Source: Sphingomonadales bacterium (GTDB lineage: Bacteria > Pseudomonadota > Alphaproteobacteria > SMXS01). From it: a stretch of 64,000 nucleotides of DNA. The DNA lies in NCBI GenBank assembly GCA_022844405.1, contig JALHLV010000001.1, forward strand, positions 186,001-250,000, written 5' to 3'. A model generated the notes under the pieces. It did no database searches, had not been told where the DNA came from, and saw nothing but the letters and a program-made list of their open reading frames with translations. The translations under genes were made by a program, and so were the position numbers. Below, one piece after another: positions 56,796-64,000 of the stretch (the first letter of the stretch is position 1; the number at the start of each line of letters is the position of its first letter).

Positions 56796-57722
56796 GTGTC
56801 CGACGCGATGGTCGCATCGGTCCGGCCCACGCAAGCACCAGGCAAGCCCGACGGCATGGAACCCCGTGTCGTCGACTATCTGGCGCTGCTGAAGCCCCGG
56901 GTGATGTCGCTGGTGGTGTTCACCGGCCTGGTCGGCCTGGTCGCCGCGCCGGGCGGCATCCATCCGGTGCTGGGCCTGATGGCGATCCTGTGCATCGCGG
57001 TCGGCGCCGGCGCGTCCGGCGCGCTCAACATGTGGTACGACGCCGACATCGACGCCCGCATGTCCCGCACCATGGGCCGTCCGATCCCGTCGGGCCGGCT
57101 CGACGACCGCGAGGCGCTGGGCTTCGGCATGGCGCTGTCGGCCGGCTCGGTGATCGTCCTCGGCCTGTTCATCAACGTGCTGTCGGCCGCGCTGCTGGCC
57201 TTCACCATCGCCTTCTATGTGGTGGTCTACACCATGTGGCTGAAGCGCCGCACGGTGCACAACATCGTCATCGGCGGCGCCGCGGGCGCGCTGCCGCCGG
57301 TGATCGGCTGGGCGGCGGTGACCGGTACGGTAACCTGGGAACCGCTGCTGCTGTTTGCCATCATCTTCATGTGGACGCCGCCGCATTTCTGGGCGCTGTC
57401 GCTGTTCGCCAAGGGCGACTACGAGCGCGCCGGCGTGCCCATGCTGCCGGTGGTTGCCGGCCCGCGCGAGACCCGCAAGCAGATCCTGATCTACAGCGTC
57501 CTGCTGGCGCCGCTCGCCGTGTTGCCGACCATCCTCGGCATGGCCGGCTGGCTCTATGGCACGTTCGCGGTCGTCGCGGGCGTCTGGTTCCTGAGCCTGG
57601 CGTGGCGCGTCTGGCGCGGCGAGGACATGGTCCAGCCGCGCCGGCTGTTCCTGTTCTCGATCTTCTACCTGTTCGGCCTGTTCGCGACGCTGCTGGCCGA
57701 GAAGCTGGCGGGGATGAGCTGA
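56796..57722 (+). CDS. ctaB: Protoheme IX farnesyltransferase (heme O synthase)
   Basis: 308-residue UbiA-superfamily membrane enzyme that farnesylates heme b to heme o, needed for the heme a of the oxidase. Signatures: [20 protein letters not shown] (near 30), [12 protein letters not shown] (near 72) and R-T-x-x-RP-I-P-S-G (near 87), then W-K/L-K-R-R-T and [11 protein letters not shown] (near 190). GTG start at 56796. Its stop overlaps the next start by one base (TGATG). Confidence 0.96.
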   Translation: MSDAMVASVRPTQAPGKPDGMEPRVVDYLALLKPRVMSLVVFTGLVGLVAAPGGIHPVLGLMAILCIAVGAGASGALNMWYDADIDARMSRTMGRPIPSGRLDDREALGFGMALSAGSVIVLGLFINVLSAALLAFTIAFYVVVYTMWLKRRTVHNIVIGGAAGALPPVIGWAAVTGTVTWEPLLLFAIIFMWTPPHFWALSLFAKGDYERAGVPMLPVVAGPRETRKQILIYSVLLAPLAVLPTILGMAGWLYGTFAVVAGVWFLSLAWRVWRGEDMVQPRRLFLFSIFYLFGLFATLLAEKLAGMS

Positions 57723-57859
57723 TGCCGCTGCACGACGAGCACCGCAAGCGCCGGGTCCGCAACTGGACCATCGCCGGCCTCCTGTTCGTGCTGGTGATCC
57801 TGTTCTATCTGGCGTCCATCGCCAAAATGGCGGGAGGCGGCAATATCTGGGGACAGTGA
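57722..57859 (+). CDS. coxF: CoxF-like small membrane protein of the oxidase operon
   Basis: 45-residue peptide: a basic N-terminus (HDEHRKRRVRNW), one transmembrane segment (IAGLLFVLVILFYLASIA) and a short Gly-rich end. Small proteins of this size and pattern occupy this spot between ctaB and ctaG in alphaproteobacterial oxidase operons (CoxF). The ATG overlaps the ctaB stop by one base. Role unproven, thought to be an assembly factor. Confidence 0.75.
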   Translation: MPLHDEHRKRRVRNWTIAGLLFVLVILFYLASIAKMAGGGNIWGQ

Positions 57860-57890
57860 GACTCGGGCCGCCGGGCGCAACCGCCGCACT

Positions 57891-58421
57891 GTGATGGCGC
57901 TGGCCGGCCTGGTCGCCGGCATGGTCGTCCTGACCGCCGCCTCCGTGCCGCTCTACCGCATCTTCTGCCAGGTCACCGGCTTTGGCGGCACGCCGATGCG
58001 CGCCGAGGCCGCGCCGGACACGGTGTTCGACCGCCAGGTCACGGTGCGCTTCAACGCCGACACCGATCCTGGCCTCCCGTGGCTGTTCAAGCCCGAGCAG
58101 CATCTCGTCGAGGCCCGCGTGGGCGAAAGCAAGCTGGTGTTCTACCGCGCCGAGAACAATGCCGCCCATCCGGTCACCGGCCAGGCGGTGTTCAACGTCA
58201 CCCCGGCCAAGGCGGGCGCCTACTTCACCAAGGTCGAATGCTTCTGCTTCACCGAGCAGACGCTCCAGGCGGGGCAGAAGGTTGACATGCCGGTCAGCTT
58301 CTTTATTGATCCCGCCTTCATGACCGATGCCAACATGAAGGATGTGACGTCGATCACGCTGTCATATACCTTCTATAGCCAAACCCAGGAGGCCGCCGGC
58401 AAGACGGCGGCCGTGCAATAA
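57891..58421 (+). CDS. ctaG: Cytochrome c oxidase copper-assembly protein CtaG (Cox11)
   Basis: 176-residue membrane-anchored copper chaperone that delivers Cu-B to subunit I. An N-terminal transmembrane segment (about 2-20, [20 protein letters not shown]) is followed by the periplasmic domain with [11 protein letters not shown], and the copper-binding [16 protein letters not shown] (near 118). The GTG at 57891 is the first usable start. The basic RNRRT residues that normally precede the membrane helix are encoded just upstream in frame, but no ATG, GTG or TTG lies before them after the in-frame stop at 57795. The protein is therefore shorter than usual, or an unusual start is used. Confidence 0.92.
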   Translation: MMALAGLVAGMVVLTAASVPLYRIFCQVTGFGGTPMRAEAAPDTVFDRQVTVRFNADTDPGLPWLFKPEQHLVEARVGESKLVFYRAENNAAHPVTGQAVFNVTPAKAGAYFTKVECFCFTEQTLQAGQKVDMPVSFFIDPAFMTDANMKDVTSITLSYTFYSQTQEAAGKTAAVQ

Positions 58422-58438
58422 GCGAGCAGGGACGAACA

Positions 58439-59254
58439 ATGGCCGACGCGCACGCCAAACCCAATCACGACTACCATCTCGTCGACCCGAGCATCTGGCC
58501 GTTGGTCGGCGCGATAAGCGCGTTCGCGCTCTTTGGCGGCGGTGTCATGGCGATGCATGACATGGGCTGGTGGCTGGCCGCGCTGGGCATGGTCGGCGTG
58601 CTCTACACCATGTTCGTCTGGTGGAAAGACGTGGTGCACGAAGCGCACAAGGGCGACCACACGCCGGTGGTCGCGCTGCACCTGCGCTACGGCATGATCC
58701 TGTTCATCGCCTCCGAGGTGATGTTCTTCGTCGCCTGGTTCTGGGCCTATTTCAATGCCGCCATCTATCCGACCAGCTTCGTCGGCGGCACCTGGCCGCC
58801 CGAGGGCATCCAGACCTTCGATCCCTGGCATCTGCCGTTCATCAACACGCTGATCCTGCTGCTGTCGGGCACCACCGTGACCTGGGCGCACCATGCGCTG
58901 CTGGAAGGCGACCGCAAGGGCCTGATCCAGGGGCTGTGGTGCACCGTCATCCTGGGCGCGTTGTTCACCGCCGTGCAGGTCTACGAATACAGCCACGCCG
59001 CCTTCGGCTTCACCGACGGCATCTATGCCTCGACCTTCTTCATGGCGACTGGCTTCCACGGCTTCCACGTGCTGGTCGGCACCATCTTCCTGATCGTCTG
59101 CCTGGCCAGGGCCTATCAGGGTCACTTCAAGCCCGAGCAGCATTTCGGCTTCGAGGCGGCGGCCTGGTACTGGCACTTCGTCGACGTGGTGTGGCTGTTC
59201 CTGTTCATGGTCATCTACATCGGTGGCCACGGCGCGGGCGTCGCGCATCACTAA
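58439..59254 (+). CDS. ctaE: Cytochrome c oxidase subunit III
   Basis: 271-residue integral membrane subunit with seven predicted helices. Signatures: [13 protein letters not shown] (near 10), [17 protein letters not shown] (near 86), [27 protein letters not shown] (near 142), [15 protein letters not shown] (near 200) and [17 protein letters not shown] (near 240). It stabilises proton uptake by subunit I. It lies 17 nt after ctaG and is followed by a hairpin before SURF1. Confidence 0.96.
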   Translation: MADAHAKPNHDYHLVDPSIWPLVGAISAFALFGGGVMAMHDMGWWLAALGMVGVLYTMFVWWKDVVHEAHKGDHTPVVALHLRYGMILFIASEVMFFVAWFWAYFNAAIYPTSFVGGTWPPEGIQTFDPWHLPFINTLILLLSGTTVTWAHHALLEGDRKGLIQGLWCTVILGALFTAVQVYEYSHAAFGFTDGIYASTFFMATGFHGFHVLVGTIFLIVCLARAYQGHFKPEQHFGFEAAAWYWHFVDVVWLFLFMVIYIGGHGAGVAHH

Positions 59255-59286
59255 GCGGCACGCCACGCTTTAACACGGTTTGGGTC

Positions 59287-59320
59287 GGTCCCGCCTGACG
59301 GCGGGGCCGAACCTTTTTGG
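59287..59320 (+). terminator. Hairpin with T-run between ctaE and SURF1
   Basis: A 9-bp stem with one G-T pair (59287-59295 with 59300-59308, loop TGAC) is followed by a run of five T at about 59314-59318, a rho-independent terminator or attenuator. It lies 6 nt before the SURF1 start, so downstream genes are probably read through at reduced level. Confidence 0.6.
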
Positions 59321-59325
59321 GGACC

Positions 59326-60042
59326 ATGACAACACTCTTTTTGCAAAAGCCGCGACTGATCCCGACCCTCTTCACGGTGATCGCCGTCATCGTCTGCACG
59401 GCATGCGGCGTCTGGCAGCTCCAGCGCATGGCGTGGAAGCACGACAAGATGCAGCTGATCGAGGAGCGCATCGGCCTCCCCGGAGTCGCGCTGCCCGCGA
59501 CCATCGCCAACCCCGGCGAGTGGGAATACCGGCACGTCACCGTGACCGGCACGTTCCATCACGACAAGGAAAGCTACACCCCGGCCCAGTCCACCCGGGG
59601 CAACTACGGCTTTCAGGTGATCACGCCGCTGGAGCGGCCCGACGGTTCGCTGGTGCTGGTCAACCGCGGTTGGGTGCCCGACCCCCAGCGCGCCCCGGCG
59701 GCGCGCGCCGAAGGCCAGGTCGAGGGCCAGGCGACGGTGACGGGTGTGGTGCGGCTGCCGTGGCGCCAGAAATGGCTTGCCCGGCACGTCATGCCGCCGC
59801 CCGACCTGAAGCAGAAGATCTTCTTCGACGGCGATCTGGCGGCCATGGCCGCGGCACAGGGGATCACCACGCTCCCCGTGTTCGTCGAGGCCGACGGGAC
59901 GCTCAATCCCGGCGGCTGGCCCAAGGGCGGGCAGACCGTGATCAAGCTCAGCGATCCGCACCTGTCCTACGCCATCCAGTGGTTCGCCTTCGCCCTCACC
60001 GCGGCGGTGATCTTCGTTCTCTACCACCGGCGGAAGGGCTGA
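59326..60042 (+). CDS. SURF1 family heme-a insertion protein
   Basis: 238-residue oxidase assembly factor with an N-terminal transmembrane helix (about 10-27, LIPTLFTVIAVIVCTACGVWQ), a periplasmic loop and a C-terminal helix (about 212-232). Family signatures: G-x-WQLQR-x-x-WK (near 28), EYRHVTVTGTFHHD (near 63), GFQVITPL and LVNRGWVP (near 108), and HLSYAIQWFAFA near the end. SURF1 aids heme a insertion into subunit I. ATG at 59326 was chosen; an upstream in-frame start 3 codons earlier is unnecessary. Confidence 0.93.
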   Translation: MTTLFLQKPRLIPTLFTVIAVIVCTACGVWQLQRMAWKHDKMQLIEERIGLPGVALPATIANPGEWEYRHVTVTGTFHHDKESYTPAQSTRGNYGFQVITPLERPDGSLVLVNRGWVPDPQRAPAARAEGQVEGQATVTGVVRLPWRQKWLARHVMPPPDLKQKIFFDGDLAAMAAAQGITTLPVFVEADGTLNPGGWPKGGQTVIKLSDPHLSYAIQWFAFALTAAVIFVLYHRRKG

Positions 60043-60046
60043 TCCG

Positions 60047-61453
60047 ATGCGCCCGGATTCGATCCGCTACGTCAGCACCCGCGGCGCCGCGCCGGTCCTG
60101 GGGTTCGAGGACGTGGTCCTCGCCGGCCTGGCGCGCGACGGCGGCCTCTATGTGCCGGAGTCCTGGCCGGCCGCCACGGCCGACGACCTCAGGCGCTGGG
60201 CCTCGCTGTCCTATGCGGACCTGGCCGTCGAGGTGATGCGCCCGTTCGTCGGCGGGATGGACGACGCCGACTTCGCCACCATCGTCCACGAGACCTACGC
60301 GGCGCCCGCCGTGTTCCACCACGCCGCGGTCACGCCGCTGCGCCAGCTCGATGCGAACGAGTGGCTGCTGGAGCTGTTCCACGGCCCGACGCTTGCCTTC
60401 AAGGACGTGGCGCTGCAGCTTCTCGGCCGTCTGTTCGAGCACATCCTGAAGCAGCGCGGCGAACGCATCACCGTGGTCGGCGCCACCTCGGGTGATACCG
60501 GCTCGGCCGCCATCGAGGCCTGCCGCGACCGCGAGGCCGTCACCATCTTCATGCTGCATCCGGCCGGCCGGGTGTCCGAGGTGCAGCGCCGCCAGATGAC
60601 CACGGTGCCGTCGGCCAACGTCCACAACATCGCCGTGGAAGGCACGTTCGACGACTGCCAGGCACTGGTGAAGGCCATGTTCAACGACCACGCCTTCCGC
60701 GACCGGCTGAACCTGGCGGCGGTCAATTCCATCAACTGGGCGCGTGTGCTGGCGCAGGTGGTCTATTACGTCCAGGCGTCGCTGGCGCTGGGCGGCCGGC
60801 CGGTCGATTTCGCCGTGCCCACCGGCAATTTCGGCGACGTGTTCGCCGGCTATGTGGCGGCGCGTATGGGCGTGCCGGTCAACCGGCTGATCGTCGCCAC
60901 CAACATCAACGACATCCTGTCGCGCGCGCTGCGCAGCGGCGACTACAGCCGCGGCACGGTGCGGCCGACCATCAGCCCCAGCATGGACATCCAGGTGTCG
61001 AGCAATTTCGAGCGGCTGCTGTTCGACCTCTATGGCGGCGACGGCAACCGCATCCGCCAGCTCATGGACGACTTCTCGGCCACCGGCAAGCTCGTGATCG
61101 GCAACGAACAGATCGCCCGCGCCTCCGACCTGTTCGCCTCCGGCAAGGTCGACGAGGACGAGACCCGTGCCACCATCGCCCGGGTGCTGAAGCACAGCGC
61201 CATGCTGATCGACCCGCACACCGCCGTCGGCGTCGCCGCCGGCAGGCGGCTGCGAACCGGCGCCGACGTGCCGCTGGTGACCTTGGCGACCGCCCATCCG
61301 GCCAAGTTCCCCGACGCGGTCAATGCCGCGTGCGGCGTCTATCCGGCGCTGCCGCCGCACCTCGCGGACCTGATGGACCGCCCCGAGCGTTACGAAATCT
61401 TGCCGAACGACTTGAACTCCCTCCAGGACCACATAGGTGCACGCGCATCATGA
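60047..61453 (+). CDS. thrC: Threonine synthase
   Basis: 468-residue PLP enzyme that converts O-phosphohomoserine to threonine. Signatures: SIRYVSTRGAAPVLGFEDVVLAGLARDGGLYVPE in outline at the start, the PLP lysine in HGPTLAFKDVALQLLG (near 122), VVGATSGDTGSAAIEA (near 145) and VPTGNFGDVFAGYVA (near 260). This is the longer, bacterial/fungal class. It begins 4 nt after SURF1 and overlaps the M16 peptidase gene by 4 nt (ATGA). Confidence 0.96.
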   Translation: MRPDSIRYVSTRGAAPVLGFEDVVLAGLARDGGLYVPESWPAATADDLRRWASLSYADLAVEVMRPFVGGMDDADFATIVHETYAAPAVFHHAAVTPLRQLDANEWLLELFHGPTLAFKDVALQLLGRLFEHILKQRGERITVVGATSGDTGSAAIEACRDREAVTIFMLHPAGRVSEVQRRQMTTVPSANVHNIAVEGTFDDCQALVKAMFNDHAFRDRLNLAAVNSINWARVLAQVVYYVQASLALGGRPVDFAVPTGNFGDVFAGYVAARMGVPVNRLIVATNINDILSRALRSGDYSRGTVRPTISPSMDIQVSSNFERLLFDLYGGDGNRIRQLMDDFSATGKLVIGNEQIARASDLFASGKVDEDETRATIARVLKHSAMLIDPHTAVGVAAGRRLRTGADVPLVTLATAHPAKFPDAVNAACGVYPALPPHLADLMDRPERYEILPNDLNSLQDHIGARAS

Positions 61454-62712
61454 GCGTTGAAATCACCACATTGCCCAATGGCCTGCGCGTCGTCAGCGAG
61501 GCCATGGACCGGTTGCAGACCACCTCCATCGGTGTCTGGGTCGGCGTCGGCGCGCGCGCCGAATCCGTCGAGCAGAACGGCGTCTCCCACATGCTCGAGC
61601 ACATGGCCTTCAAGGGCACCACCAACCGCTCGGCCCGCGACATCGCCGAGGCCATCGAGGACGTGGGCGGCCACCTGAACGCCTATACCTCGCGCGAGCA
61701 GACCGCCTATTACGCCCGCGTGCTGGGCCAGGACGTGCCTTTGGCCGTCGATCTGCTGGGCGACATCCTGCAGCGCTCGACCTTCGATCCGGTCGAGCTG
61801 GAGCGCGAGCGCGGCGTCGTCATCCAGGAGATCGGCGAGGTCCAGGACACGCCCGACGATCTGGTGTTCGACCTGCTGCAGGAAGCCGCTTATCCAGACC
61901 AGCCGGTCGGCCGCTCGATCCTCGGTACCGTCGAGACCGTCTCCGGCTTTTCGCGCGAGTCCCTGTCCGGCTATATGGGCCGCCACTATGCGGCCGATTC
62001 CATGGTGGTCGCGGCCGCCGGTAAGGTCGATCACAAGCAGCTGGTCGAGCTGGCCGAGCGCCAGTTCGGCGGCCTGAAGCCGGCCGTCCCCGAGACGCTG
62101 GCGGTCGCCGAATACCGCGGCGGCGAGGCGCGCTGCAACCGCAAGTTCGAGCAGGTCCACCTGACCTTCGGCTTCCCCGGCGTGTCGTTCCTCGACGACC
62201 GGTTCTTCGCCATGCAGGTGATGTCGACCATCCTGGGCGACGGCATGTCGTCGCGGCTGTTCCAGGAAGTGCGCGAGAACCGCGGCCTGGCCTATTCGGT
62301 CTATTCGTTCACCGCCGCGCTGGCCGATGGTGGCATGTTCGGCATCTATGCCGGCACCAGCCCGGACCAGATCGGCGAGCTGGTGACGGTGATCGCCGGC
62401 GAGGTCCGCAAGATGGGCGACAAGGTCGAGCCGCGCGAGTTCGCCCGCGCCCGCGCCCAGATCAAGGCCGGCACCCTGATGGCGCTGGAGAGCTCGTCGA
62501 GCCGCCTGGAGCAGATGGCGCGCCAGTTGCTGATGTTCGGCCGGGTGATCCCGCTGGAGGAAATCGTCGCCCGCATCGACGCGGTGACACCCGAGGCGGT
62601 GGCCGAGATGGCGGGCTTCCTGCTCACCGAAGGCAAGCCCACCATGGCCGCCGTCGGCCCGCTGAAGAAGCTGCCGGACTACGACACGGTCGTGAGCCGG
62701 TTCGCGGCGTAG
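61450..62712 (+). CDS. M16 family zinc peptidase (processing-peptidase-like)
   Basis: 420-residue M16B metallopeptidase related to mitochondrial processing peptidase beta. The inverted zinc motif HxxEH is present as HMLEHMAFKGT (near 47), with the distal Glu in ERGVVIQEIGEVQDTPDD (near 125). The C-terminal half holds the inactive M16 repeat (VHLTFGFPGVSFLDD; ENRGLAYSVYSF). The ATG at 61450 overlaps the thrC stop. The thrC-M16 pairing is common in alphaproteobacteria. Confidence 0.94.
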   Translation: MSVEITTLPNGLRVVSEAMDRLQTTSIGVWVGVGARAESVEQNGVSHMLEHMAFKGTTNRSARDIAEAIEDVGGHLNAYTSREQTAYYARVLGQDVPLAVDLLGDILQRSTFDPVELERERGVVIQEIGEVQDTPDDLVFDLLQEAAYPDQPVGRSILGTVETVSGFSRESLSGYMGRHYAADSMVVAAAGKVDHKQLVELAERQFGGLKPAVPETLAVAEYRGGEARCNRKFEQVHLTFGFPGVSFLDDRFFAMQVMSTILGDGMSSRLFQEVRENRGLAYSVYSFTAALADGGMFGIYAGTSPDQIGELVTVIAGEVRKMGDKVEPREFARARAQIKAGTLMALESSSSRLEQMARQLLMFGRVIPLEEIVARIDAVTPEAVAEMAGFLLTEGKPTMAAVGPLKKLPDYDTVVSRFAA

Positions 62713-62732
62713 ATTCGCCACGCGGAGAGTTA

Positions 62733-62842
62733 CCCTCACCCTAACCCTCTCCCACAAGGGGAGAGGGGATAACGGAATAAATTCAGCGGTTTAGCCCTTC
62801 TCCCCTTGTGGGAGAAGGTGGCGCGAAGCGCCGGATGAGGGG
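62733..62842. repeat. Intergenic inverted repeat (hairpin element)
   Basis: Two arms face each other: CCCTCACCCTAACCCTCTCC...GGGGAGAGGGG (62733-62768) and CCCTTCTCCCCTTGTGGGAG...GATGAGGGG (62795-62842), including the smaller palindrome GGCGCGAAGCGCC (62820-62832). Elements with this CTCCCACAAGGGGAGA core occur in many copies between genes of high-G+C proteobacteria. Here it lies between convergent genes and would also act as a bidirectional transcription stop. Confidence 0.85.
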
Positions 62843-62855
62843 ACCGCGAAGCGGC

Positions 62856-63449
62856 CTACGCGTGCCCGGCCTGGGTCGAGAGCATGGACAGGTCGATGCC
62901 CAGCTTGGCCATGGCGAGCGCCCATTTCAGCGCCGCTTCGGTGCCGAACAGCAGGTCGGGATCGGCTTCGGTGTGCAGCCAGGCGTTGTCCTGGATCTCG
63001 GCCTCGAGCTGGCCCGGTCCCCAGCCCGCATAGCCCAGCGCCAGCAGACTGTGGCGCGGACCCATGCCATAGGCCAGCGCCTTCAGGATATCGACCGTGG
63101 CGCTCAGCGCCACCAGTTCGGACACGATCAGCGATGTGTCGTGCAGGTAGTCCGCCGAATGCAGCACGAAACCCCGATTCGGCTCCACCGGGCCGCCGGT
63201 GAACACGCCGACCTGCGCGCAGTTGGGCGGCGCCGGTATCTGCAGCTGGTCCATCAGCTCGGGAAAGGCGATGTGCTCGGCCGGCTGGTTGACGACGATG
63301 CCCATGGCGCCCTGTTCCGAGTGCTCGCACAGGCAGATCACGCTGCGCTCGAAGCGCGGGTCGCCCATGTTCGGCATGGCCAGCAGCAGCTTGCCGCGAA
63401 GGTAGTCGGGCTTGCGGCCCCGCCTGCTGGTGAAGGATTGCTTCGGCAT
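62856..63449 (-). CDS. YqgE/AlgH family protein
   Basis: 197-residue protein of the UPF0301 (YqgE/AlgH) family. Signatures: YLRGKLLLAMPNMGDPRFERSVI (in outline, near 20), LCEHSEQGAMGIVVNQP, VFTGGPVEPNRGFVLHS (near 84) and LGYAGWGPGQLEAEIQDNAWL (near 138, in outline). Widespread, small alpha/beta protein; biochemical role not settled (linked to alginate regulation in Pseudomonas). The ATG at 63449 is supported by the family N-terminus. It is divergent from the peroxiredoxin gene, with 218 nt between. Confidence 0.93.
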   Translation of the reverse strand: MPKQSFTSRRGRKPDYLRGKLLLAMPNMGDPRFERSVICLCEHSEQGAMGIVVNQPAEHIAFPELMDQLQIPAPPNCAQVGVFTGGPVEPNRGFVLHSADYLHDTSLIVSELVALSATVDILKALAYGMGPRHSLLALGYAGWGPGQLEAEIQDNAWLHTEADPDLLFGTEAALKWALAMAKLGIDLSMLSTQAGHA

Positions 63450-63667
63450 GGTCTGTAAGTGTGCCTTCTCGCGCGCCGCTCAAGAGGCGAACGCGGAAAA
63501 ACCCGGGTTTCCGAGACACTATAGACCCATTCGGCGGCGCCTGGTAACCGATCGGCGCGGCGCGATTTCCCTCATGCATTTCCGGTTGCGCTGCTGCTAT
63601 GATCCCGCGCGCTGCCGCCGGCCGGCGGCGACGAAATTCCGGATATTCGCAGGACAGGGAGATTCCC

Positions 63668-64000
63668 ATGACGATCAAAGTTGGTGACAAGATTCCCGAG
63701 GGCACGCTGACCCAGATGACCGAGAAGGGCCCGGCGCCGATCTCCACCGCCGAGCTGTTCGGCGGCAAGAAGGTGGTGCTGTTCGCCGTTCCCGGCGCGT
63801 TCACCCCGACCTGCTCGGCCAAGCATCTGCCCGGCTTCGTCCAGAACGCCGACGCCATCAAGGCAAAGGGCGCCGACGTGATCGCCTGCATGGCGGTCAA
63901 CGACGTGTTCGTGATGAACGCCTGGGGCAAGGACCAGAACGTCGGCGACAAGGTGGTGATGCTGGCCGACGGCAGCGGCAACTTCACCAAGTCGCTGGGC
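63668..64000 (+). CDS. Peroxiredoxin (Prx5-like redoxin), 3' end beyond the window
   Basis: The first 111 residues of a redoxin-fold peroxiredoxin of the Prx5 type: MTIKVGDKIPEGTLTQM, FAVPGAFTPTCSAKHLPGF with the peroxidatic Cys (near 49), and VNDVFVMNAWGKDQ. It reduces hydroperoxides, typically using glutaredoxin/glutathione or thioredoxin. The reading frame is open to the last base of the window, so the rest of the gene, about 50 residues, lies beyond. GACAGGGAG upstream of the ATG is a plausible ribosome site. Confidence 0.93.
   Translation, partial: MTIKVGDKIPEGTLTQMTEKGPAPISTAELFGGKKVVLFAVPGAFTPTCSAKHLPGFVQNADAIKAKGADVIACMAVNDVFVMNAWGKDQNVGDKVVMLADGSGNFTKSLG

Overview
The window is high-G+C chromosomal DNA from an alphaproteobacterium. 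This is inferred from content and order: aspartokinase, nitronate monooxygenase-like, ptsP, RodZ-like, ispG, hisS, prfA, prmC, DUF4167 and clpB in series; a coxB-coxA-ctaB-coxF-ctaG-ctaE-SURF1 oxidase operon followed by threonine synthase and an M16 peptidase; TldD; and an alphaproteobacterial/plant-type glutamate-cysteine ligase. A Rhodospirillales-like relative is my best guess, but no rRNA is present to confirm it.

Layout. 0.1-13.8 kb is a housekeeping block, all on the + strand. 13.8-26.8 kb is mosaic: a VapBC module, an M23 peptidase, tRNA-Ala, an orphan phage/contractile tail-tube gene, a Baeyer-Villiger monooxygenase, a membrane-anchored double-VOC protein, an aldo/keto reductase, CorA, a LuxR-type AHL receptor without a luxI here, an acyl-CoA ligase and a broken DUF433/DUF5615 toxin-antitoxin pair. 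Two short relics of neighbouring genes (3' ends of the aldo/keto reductase and of the ligase) lie beside these accessory genes. 26.8-30.9 kb holds a transglutaminase-like protein carrying two TonB C-terminal domains, a PNPOx protein and an NTF2-like protein.

30.9-35.3 kb (- strand) is the most interesting region: four genes joined by 4-nt overlaps encode a BshA-like glycosyltransferase, a short protein with BshC-like sequence patterns, a BshB-like deacetylase and an ATP-grasp ligase. This looks like a bacillithiol-type low-molecular-weight thiol pathway, or a derivative of one, in a proteobacterium that also has glutathione synthesis (gshA at 47.8 kb).

35.4-49.2 kb: a lutABC lactate operon, a His/Glu-rich ZnuD-like TonB receptor with a Zur-box-like operator, cobA with a crotonase, two tandem Skp/OmpH-like chaperones, a DUF3089 hydrolase, ubiD-ubiA, rsmE and gshA. 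49.2-52.5 kb is accessory: a frameshifted RelE-like toxin with intact antitoxin, and a REP-associated tyrosine transposase with flanking repeats that abut a flavin monooxygenase. 52.5-64 kb is core again: tldD, the cytochrome c oxidase operon, thrC, an M16 peptidase, an intergenic hairpin repeat, YqgE and a peroxiredoxin cut by the window end. No CRISPR array, rRNA operon or intact prophage was seen.
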